Shown: positions 6,293-13,200 of the stretch, in pieces | How the letters are laid out: each line of letters starts with the position of its first letter | Numbering within the stretch: the first letter of the stretch is position 1 | Assembly: GCA_021736745.1 (NCBI GenBank) | Contig: JAIPFG010000041.1 | Span: forward strand, 1-14,985 | Direction of reading: 5' to 3' | From: Pseudomonadales bacterium | GTDB taxonomy: Bacteria > Pseudomonadota > Gammaproteobacteria > Pseudomonadales > IMCC2047 | DNA: 14,985 nucleotides | The notes under the pieces: generated by a model | Told to the model about the DNA's origin: nothing | Databases searched by the model: none | Seen by the model: the letters and a program-made list of their open reading frames with translations, nothing else | Translations under genes and position numbers: made by a program

Positions 6293-6349
6293 ATTATTAA
6301 AAAGTTACAATTTTATTCTTAATCACCCGGTCTAAACTTCCGAAAAGAA
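6293..6349 (+). promoter_or_regulatory. 57-bp shared upstream element, copy B
   Basis: It begins ATTATTAAAAAGTTA, ends TAAACTTCCGAAAAGAA and aligns ungapped with 2284-2340 (minus) at 47 of 57 positions. The outer parts are nearly invariant and about 12 central positions vary. It lies 287 nt before the family 4 glycosyltransferase start and points at it. With copy A it forms outward-facing inverted repeats around the flippase, aminotransferase and acyltransferase genes. Confidence 0.55.
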
Positions 6350-6432
6350 CCAGTAGTCAAAATTTGTCGTTTTGGACGCTGTATCTGGATGTGCCGTCAG
6401 TGATCATTAGAGACTTAGTTTGGCTTGATGTT

Positions 6433-6485
6433 TTGGGGGTTATAAAAAACATACTTTGAAAATAATCAGCAATACTCTGACAGAT
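6433..6485 (+). repeat. Second shared leader block, copy B
   Basis: It begins TTGGGGGTTATAAAAAACAT and ends AATACTCTGACAGAT, aligning with 2155-2204 (minus) with small gaps. It lies 83 nt after the 57-bp element, against 79 nt in copy A. Small insertions and deletions break any shared reading frame, which favours a non-coding role over a conserved peptide. Confidence 0.5.
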
Positions 6486-6585
6486 TAAATAAACTGAGAT
6501 TCTGCCTGCTGCTATTGCATTAAGCCTGATTCCGGGCATTGCTGCCAAAGTAAAAGGCCAAGTGTCGGTACGGCAATTCCGAGTC

Positions 6586-6605
6586 GCAACCGACGGGGAC
6601 AGAGT
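6586..6605 (+). promoter_or_regulatory. Copy 3 of the three-copy 20-bp leader motif
   Basis: This reads GCAACCGACGGGGACAGAGT, 18 of 20 identical to copy 1. It ends 31 nt before the chosen ATG of the family 4 glycosyltransferase and has that gene's orientation. If the longer reading frame starting at 6562 were used, the motif would be coding; the weak fit of that N-terminus to the family argues against this. Confidence 0.55.
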
Positions 6606-6636
6606 CCAGACTTCTGAATTTAATAGAAAGGCTTCG

Positions 6637-7812
6637 ATGGAGATCACAGAACAGGATAAGACCCTAAAAGTGCTGCATAGTAATATCACGTGGCTAAACC
6701 TTACTGAGAATTGGATTCATACTCAAGTATACTATCTCCCCGATTCAGTGAAGTCACATATCGTGTGCGATGAAACTTACAATCTTGAACAATTTAACTT
6801 GCCCAATATTCACTGTCAATCGGCATCTCATTGGAAGACTTTTTTAAATTATTGTCTGAGTAAGCTTCATTGCCGCAGGATGTCAGGCTTTCTTATGGAA
6901 GTGGCCAGGCGGGAAAAGTGTGAGATTCTTCACTCCCATTTTGGCTATAACGGTTGGCATAATATGCCTGTTGCCAGCAAGGCGGGGCTAAAGCATATCG
7001 TCACTTTCTACGGTCTTGACGTCAACAGATTCCCTCAAACATATCCTATTTGGCGTAAACGATACGTTGATATGTTTTCTCAAGTTGACTGCATTTTGTG
7101 CGAGGGGCCATATATGGCAAAATCTGTAATAGCACTGGGCTGTCCTGAGGAAAAGGTTAAGGTTCATCATCTGGGGATAGAGATTGACAAGATTAAATTT
7201 AAGCCCAGACAATGGAGCACAAAAGAGCCGTTGCGGGTGCTAATAGCAGCCTCTTTCAGAGAGAAAAAAGGTATCCCGTTTGCACTGGAAGCTTTAGGGA
7301 GATTTAAAAATGAAATTTCAATTGAGGTAACTATTATTGGCGATTCCAGTAACGACCCACAAAGCCAAGCGCAAAAGCTGGAGATTATGAAGGTTATACA
7401 AAAATACGATCTTGGTTTACAGGTAAAGTTTCTGGGCTTCTTGTCACATAGTGCGATGCTTACAGAAGCCCAGAAACACCATATATTACTATCTCCAAGT
7501 GTTACCGCTGAAGATGGCGATAGCGAGGGCGGGGTGCCGGTAACTATTATAGAGATGGCAGCTAGCGGGATGCAGGTATTGAGTTCTTTTCATTGCGATA
7601 TTCCGGAAGTCATCGAACATGGGGTGTCCGGGCTTTTGGCAAAGGAACGCGATATTGACGGGCTAATCGATAATATTCAATGGTTAGTTGATAATCCCAA
7701 TCATTGGGGGACGATGGCCCGAAATGCACGTGCTCATATAGAAACCGAATATGATGCTATCGAACAGGGAAAAAGGCTGGAAACAATTTACAGAGAAGCC
7801 GTAGGGTCGTAA
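6637..7812 (+). CDS. Family 4 glycosyltransferase (WcaL/AmsK-like)
   Basis: This 391-residue GT-B fold, retaining glycosyltransferase resembles colanic acid/amylovoran-type enzymes such as WcaL and AmsK. It has an N-terminal Rossmann half with LHSHFGYNG (98-106) and VTFYGLDVNRFP (122-133), then the donor-binding half with AASFREKKGIPFALEA (204-219). The nucleotide-sugar motif is EGGVPVTIIEMAASG (297-311), with E306 the expected diphosphate/ribose-binding glutamate, followed by DIPEVIEHGVSGLL (321-334). The enzyme would act in the cytoplasm on a lipid-linked acceptor. The frame is open from 6562, but the ATG at 6637 follows an AGAAAGG ribosome binding site by 5 nt and begins at the normal family position. 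It is the first gene of the plus-strand block. Confidence 0.92.
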   Translation: MEITEQDKTLKVLHSNITWLNLTENWIHTQVYYLPDSVKSHIVCDETYNLEQFNLPNIHCQSASHWKTFLNYCLSKLHCRRMSGFLMEVARREKCEILHSHFGYNGWHNMPVASKAGLKHIVTFYGLDVNRFPQTYPIWRKRYVDMFSQVDCILCEGPYMAKSVIALGCPEEKVKVHHLGIEIDKIKFKPRQWSTKEPLRVLIAASFREKKGIPFALEALGRFKNEISIEVTIIGDSSNDPQSQAQKLEIMKVIQKYDLGLQVKFLGFLSHSAMLTEAQKHHILLSPSVTAEDGDSEGGVPVTIIEMAASGMQVLSSFHCDIPEVIEHGVSGLLAKERDIDGLIDNIQWLVDNPNHWGTMARNARAHIETEYDAIEQGKRLETIYREAVGS

Positions 7813-7859
7813 TGTCAGAAGTACTAAGTTTGTTAGCGTAAGGGAGAGGGAATTAAGTA

Positions 7860-8831
7860 ATGTCGCACGAGCCTTTAGTTTCGGTGGTTGTTCCAGTATA
7901 CAATGCCGGTGAATATCTTTTGCCTTCAATTAAGAGTGTTTTGGCTCAAAGTTACAAGAACCTGGAAATACTGATTGTAGATGACGGCAGCACTGACGGG
8001 TGTATTGACAACTTAACCAGAATAAAAGATTCGCGGGTTTGTATCTTTACACAAGAGAATTCCGGTAAGTCTGCAGCTATGAACTTTGCACTAAGTAAAT
8101 TAACCGGAAAGTATTATTGTATTCAAGACGCAGATGACTTGTCCAGTCCGGAAAGGATTGGCTCACTGGTTAGTTCTTTAGAAAATGATAAGTCTGTGTC
8201 AGCAGTCTTTTCAGGTCATGATATAATTATCAACGAAAAAAGACATGCCCCGACCTTTAGAGAAAAAACAGTTGAAGAATGCGCTAAAGATATTGCAGCT
8301 TTTAGAATGCCGTCACATGACCCTACCGGTATGTACAGGCTGTCTATGATAAAAGATTTTAAATATGATACCGAACTTCGCATTGGCCAGGGATTTGATT
8401 ATATATTGCGAGTAGGAGAAGTATTTCCCATGAAGGTTTCCGGAGAATGCCTTTATTCTTACCGAATTAATCTAAATTCCAATACGAGGTCTTCAAACAG
8501 CAGAGAACAGATGATTATTAAGGTTTTGCAGAAGGCCTATAAACGTCGCGGTCTGGATTACCAGTGTTTTTTTGATAATGAAGAAAAATGGATCAGGGAA
8601 TCAAGAGCCTGCGGCCAGGCCTATGGAGTTGTTCCTGCCTTTATGCAAAGTGTATTTGACCTGCGTTGCAACGGGCTAAACGGCGAAGCTTTAAAGGAAG
8701 CTGTATCATGTTTACAACTACATCCCAGTGACCCGTTATATTACAAGCCTTTGCTTTGTTGGCTTACTCCCGTACAGGTTATGAAATATCACCACAAAAT
8801 CAAGGCTCTATTGAAAAGGAAACCAGATTAG
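7860..8831 (+). CDS. Family 2 glycosyltransferase
   Basis: This 323-residue GT-A fold, inverting glycosyltransferase starts LVSVVVPVYNAGEYL (6-20). It has the nucleotide-binding IVDDGSTD (39-46), then QENSGKSAAMNFAL (65-78) and the metal-binding IQDADDLSSPERI (88-100). A possible acceptor-side catalytic region is GQGFDYILRVGEVF, near residue 180. The C-terminal hundred residues are less conserved and probably determine acceptor specificity. A purine-rich GGGAGAGGG lies 9 nt before the ATG. It starts 47 bp after the family 4 gene and is followed 34 bp later by the polymerase-like gene, so all three are likely one operon. Donor and acceptor sugars cannot be told. Confidence 0.92.
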   Translation: MSHEPLVSVVVPVYNAGEYLLPSIKSVLAQSYKNLEILIVDDGSTDGCIDNLTRIKDSRVCIFTQENSGKSAAMNFALSKLTGKYYCIQDADDLSSPERIGSLVSSLENDKSVSAVFSGHDIIINEKRHAPTFREKTVEECAKDIAAFRMPSHDPTGMYRLSMIKDFKYDTELRIGQGFDYILRVGEVFPMKVSGECLYSYRINLNSNTRSSNSREQMIIKVLQKAYKRRGLDYQCFFDNEEKWIRESRACGQAYGVVPAFMQSVFDLRCNGLNGEALKEAVSCLQLHPSDPLYYKPLLCWLTPVQVMKYHHKIKALLKRKPD

Positions 8832-8865
8832 TCTGTACGTAAATGACTGACGGAGAAAAATAGAC

Positions 8866-10209
8866 ATGCAAACTCCAACAATAACTGTCACCGTAATACT
8901 GATAATCATGGTATTATTGCTTCCACGCAAATGGGCTCTGCTTCCATTTGTGATGGCCGCGTGTATTGTTCCGGCTGACCAGCGAATAATAATTATGGAC
9001 CTGGATTTTACACCTCTACGGATGCTGGTTCTGTTTAAGATACTTAAACTTATAATCACGCCCGTAAAAAAACCAATACGGTGGAATCTGTTTGACAAAC
9101 TGATACTTACATGGGTGATAAGCGGGACCATAATCTATATCATTCAATGGCAGAGTATGACCGCGGTAATTTATAAATTGGGCGTTATATTCGACTGCCT
9201 GGGCTTATACTACATTTTCAGACGAAGTCTGACTTCGTGGAACGACGTATTTTTTACGATCAAGCTGTTTGCTTTTTTCGCGATAGTATCGGCTCCTTTA
9301 ATGATCTATGAGAGGATAACCGAAGAGAGTTTGTTTTCGATTTTCGGACGATCGGCGGCTGTGTTTCATCGCGGTCGATTCAGATGCAGCGGACCGTTCC
9401 CCCATCCTATCATGATGGGATTGTTCTGGGCGAACCTTTTGCCGTTATTTTACGGATGTATCAAGGCCGGGATGAACAAAGTTTTCTTTTTTACCGCAAT
9501 CGCAGCAGCAGGCATATGTGTTTTACTCAGCGGTTCCAGCACACCAATCATGACAGTCATAGGTGTCATTGGATTCTGGATGATCTACAGGTACAGGATG
9601 TACGGAAAAGAAATTTGCATCGGTCTTATCTGTGTTCTTACGGGACTGCACCTGGTAATGAAAGCTCCGGTATGGCATTTGATATCACGAGTAAATATTT
9701 TCAGCGGTTCAACGGGATACCACCGATACCTGCTTATTGACAGAACAATATCACATTTTAGCGAATGGGCATTAATCGGTTGCAAAAGTGTCGAGCACTG
9801 GGGGATATGGGTCGGCGACGTCACCAATCAGTTTATTCTGGAAGGAGTGACGGGCGGGCTTATTACTATGCTGATATTTATTTTCACAGTAGGCTATGCA
9901 ATTCGTATAACCGGAAAATGCTCTTTGGCCCCACAACCAGCAGAAAGTAAATGGATATGCTGGGCAATGTGCGTTTCAATATTGGGGCATTGTGTTTCGT
10001 TTTTCGGGGTTTCATACTTTGGACAGATCATGATGCTGCTTTATCTTCAGTTTTCCTGCGTAAGCTTCATAAGCGACCGTCTAAACATGGCAGGTGCCCC
10101 GATAAATATACCCATAAAAAGGCGTCACAGATCATTATGCAGAGATGGCGGCAGTTTACTGACATATCAACAACCTTTTGTTGCGCAAAACAATCAATTG
10201 AAAGAATAA
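8866..10209 (+). CDS. O-antigen polymerase/ligase-like membrane protein (Wzy-type)
   Basis: This 447-residue, strongly hydrophobic protein has roughly 10-12 predicted membrane segments. Between them is a larger outside loop near residues 250-330, holding R-x-N-I-F-S-G-S-T-G-Y-H-R-Y and further polar residues, the usual architecture of O-antigen polymerases and ligases (Wzy/WaaL superfamily). The segment RFRCSGPFPHPIMMGLFWANLLPL (near 170-195) resembles the R-x-x-G-x-x-x-x-P-x-x-x-G motif common in bacterial O-antigen polymerase/ligase-like proteins. It would polymerise the flipped repeat unit at the periplasmic face. GGAG lies 10 nt before the ATG. Its position in an operon with glycosyltransferases and opposite a flippase supports a polymerase role. 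The family is too divergent to separate polymerase from ligase by eye. Confidence 0.8.
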   Translation: MQTPTITVTVILIIMVLLLPRKWALLPFVMAACIVPADQRIIIMDLDFTPLRMLVLFKILKLIITPVKKPIRWNLFDKLILTWVISGTIIYIIQWQSMTAVIYKLGVIFDCLGLYYIFRRSLTSWNDVFFTIKLFAFFAIVSAPLMIYERITEESLFSIFGRSAAVFHRGRFRCSGPFPHPIMMGLFWANLLPLFYGCIKAGMNKVFFFTAIAAAGICVLLSGSSTPIMTVIGVIGFWMIYRYRMYGKEICIGLICVLTGLHLVMKAPVWHLISRVNIFSGSTGYHRYLLIDRTISHFSEWALIGCKSVEHWGIWVGDVTNQFILEGVTGGLITMLIFIFTVGYAIRITGKCSLAPQPAESKWICWAMCVSILGHCVSFFGVSYFGQIMMLLYLQFSCVSFISDRLNMAGAPINIPIKRRHRSLCRDGGSLLTYQQPFVAQNNQLKE

Positions 10210-10231
10210 AAATATTGTGTTTTTAATATTT
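10210..10231 (+). other. Weak AT-only inverted repeat in the spacer before the secreted protein
   Basis: AAATATT (10210-10216) and AATATTT (10225-10231) can pair across an 8-nt T-rich loop, just after the polymerase-like stop codon. The stem has no G or C and no T-run follows, so it is unlikely to terminate transcription. Confidence 0.2.
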
Positions 10232-10268
10232 AGCGAAATCAAATCTAATATTTACTGGGGGAAGTAAA

Positions 10269-13200
10269 ATGGATTCCATAGGATCAATTTCAAAATACTT
10301 GAAGATTCGTTATAAAATGTTAATACTTATCACACTTAGCATCCTCTTATGCGTCAATTCCTTCGGGGCAACGCAAATAAGTCAATTCGGAATTACATGG
10401 ACTTTTAACGGTAACTATCAGACGGGACAATTCGCCAACGGCGACTACTGGGTGGTAGGACCGGTTAGTATAATTAGTATCAGTCCAGCGTCAACTAGCG
10501 GCGGCAGGGTCATGAACGGTTCAATGCTTAACCCGTCTCCTTCAGGGAGCAACATGCAGGGTTATGACAGCACGATGTACGGCGGCAGAGGCCTTTACAG
10601 CGACTCATTAAATGTCGCGTCGGGTTTATCGTCATCGAATCCTTTAACGCTTGGCGGCGGTAATTCTCTCGTATCTTCGATAAGCTATTCGGCTTCGGGC
10701 AATCTTCCTCAAACAATAACCAGTGCCATTTTGACCGTAGTAAACTCGCCGCCGCCGGCAGGGTCGTTCAGGCCTGCATACTGCAACGTCTCGAAAGCGA
10801 TCAAGTTCAATAAAAACCAACTGGACTATAGTATCCTGGCAAAGCTTAGCCCTGTTTCAGGAACACCTTCATTAGCTTCAGTTGAGCGATATTTTGAAAG
10901 GCCCTGGATCGACCATGCAAACGGATGGCTCGGACGCTACATGCATCCGGCTGAAAACATGCCGGACTACGGACGTGAAATCAGTTTGAACGCAGGTACC
11001 GGTTCTCTGGTGCTGAATCTCAACTTTTCCGATGCCCAGAAAGAAAAGCTTTTAATAAGGTACGTCCAACTGGGCATTGACCTGTTCGGGATCGTACAGG
11101 ATGGAGGCACTAATTGCTGGGAACCGGATGGCGGTCATGCCAGCGGAAGAAAATGGCCGATCCTCTTTGCAGGACTGGTAATGGGCGACGGTGATATGAT
11201 GAACATTGGACGAGCCGGCATCTCTGGATACGGACCTGGCCACCCGGATTATGTACACTTCGGCGAAGATGACCAGACGTTTTATGTGAGCCAAACTGAT
11301 GTAAGCAGCGGCAGATACAGTTCATCAGACATTGGTCTGCCCGAATGGGGGATCCGCCATGTAACCTATCCGAATATGGACAACAAAAGCTGGTCGGCAG
11401 ATTACAGGCAGTGCTGCACCGCCAACAGCTGGGCAGGCGCCGTACTGTCAGCACGGATCATGGGCGTAAGGAACCTGTGGAACCACGATGCCCTCTTCGA
11501 TTATCAGGACCGGTATATGAACATAGAATCCGGCTGGGAAAGACAGATGTCCACCTTTGCCGCAAACATGTGGGACGCATACAGAGCCGATTACGGGGGG
11601 ATATGGCCCGACACTACGCCGCCGGAAACCGATAATACTCCGCCGCTTGCTCCTACGGGCCTTACGTCTACAAACATCGGCTCTACATCAATAGGGCTAT
11701 CATGGACAGCATCGCAAAAGGCATCCGACGGTGACTTAGCCTCAGGATACAGAATTTACAGAGATGACGTCTCTGTCGCGACAGTTAACTCGACAACCTA
11801 TACCGACAGCGGACTTACGCCTGAAACAGAGTATATTTACAGTGTTTTCAGTTACGACAACGCCAACAATCAAAGTCAAACCGCGGCCGAAGCGATATTT
11901 ACAACGATTGCCGGCAACGGGGGTCCGGTCATTCCTCCGCCATCCGGCGATGCATTTTACATTTCGCCAAATGGAAACAATAGTAATTCCGGCACAAGCT
12001 GGAGCCAGGCGTTAAGAAACCTGCCTTCTACCCTGCAAAGAGGCGCGGTGTATTATTTTGCCGGAGGAACATACCCGGACTACACATTTGACGATCCGGC
12101 ATCGGGAAGTGCATATATAAGCATAAAGAAAGCTACTCTGAGCGACCATGGCGTCGAGACCGGCTGGACAAGTGCATACGCTAATGATCAGGCAGTATTT
12201 GGAGAGTTTAGTTTTTCGGGCGCGTCGCATGTTTTCTTTGACGGCATTTCACCCGACCAAACAGCAATTAGATGGAACAATTCCAGTGCAAGCGGAGGAA
12301 GTGTTGTGTCTTTCTCCAACTCGAACAATATCACCTTACTTAATTGCGACATTGACGGTTACTACCAGGGATCCAGCAGCAATCAGACAAACGGTTCATG
12401 TAACTGCGTCGGAATTCAGGATTCTTCGTATATTACGATCGACGGATGCCTGATCCACGACGGGGCCGACGACGGGCTGGAAATCTTTAGCTGCAGCAAT
12501 CTCGATATCTCACATAACGAAGTCTACGACCTGCACGGCTGCGGAACAGATGGCGGATGCGGACCGTGCTACAACGGTCACAGCGACGGTTTTGAAGTAT
12601 TTAATGTAAGCGACAGCCAATTTGTCGGCAATTTCGTTCATGATATCCCAAGCACCTCGACATTCTTTTTTGGTGGGTGGGCCTCATCGTCAGCTGAGTA
12701 CTGTAGAAATATTCTCTTCGCAAACAATATTTTCTACAACAATCTGAATACCGGCTTCATTGCCTACATTCAATTCGCTGACAGCATCACGCTCTATAAT
12801 AACACTTACTGGGGAATGGTCGGAGGAGCTTATGGCGGGCTTTCTATCGGAACAAATGTAACAAACCTGGAAATGTACAATAACATAATCCTTTCGATCA
12901 ATTATTCACACATGGGTGCAAGTTACAACGCTTCTCAGCATCGCGGTGATCACAACTTTTTCGGTGTCTCGCTCGGTCAATATCAGGAACAAGCAAACGA
13001 CATCGTCGGAACCGATCCTGGTTTTGCGGGTGTAAACGGGGCAAACGGCCCGCTTATTTCTAACATATCCAGAGATGATTTCATGCTGAAGAATTCAAGT
13101 CCATGCGTCGACAGCGGGACGAATGTCGATCTCGAATTTGATATAGCCGGAAATCCACGCCCTATCGGCAACGGTTTTGACATAGGTGCATTTGAATACG

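Larger units (their letters stand above)
5836..6636. other. Divergent intergenic region between the two gene blocks
   Basis: These 801 bp separate the minus-strand flippase cluster from the plus-strand glycosyltransferase cluster, so promoters for both are expected here. From left to right it holds copy 2 of the 20-bp motif (5850-5869), an AT-rich stretch with no convincing gene (about 5870-6220), a 15-bp palindrome (6223-6237), the 57-bp element copy B (6293-6349), the second shared block (6433-6485) and copy 3 of the 20-bp motif (6586-6605). Short open frames at 5990-6172 (plus) and 6070-6132 (minus) are not supported as genes. Confidence 0.7.

Noticed and set aside
6562..6636. Longer start for the family 4 glycosyltransferase
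   Set aside because: The extra 25 residues do not resemble the family and would make the 20-bp motif coding. The ATG at 6637 has its own ribosome binding site.
6357..6689. Minus-strand 110-codon open frame across the leader of the family 4 glycosyltransferase
   Set aside because: It overlaps the shared leader blocks and the start of a real gene on the other strand, and has no recognisable domain.
11345..12453. Several open frames of 60-114 codons on both strands inside 10269-14985
   Set aside because: They are shadows of the single 1572-codon frame, which is continuous, domain-rich and in frame to the last base.
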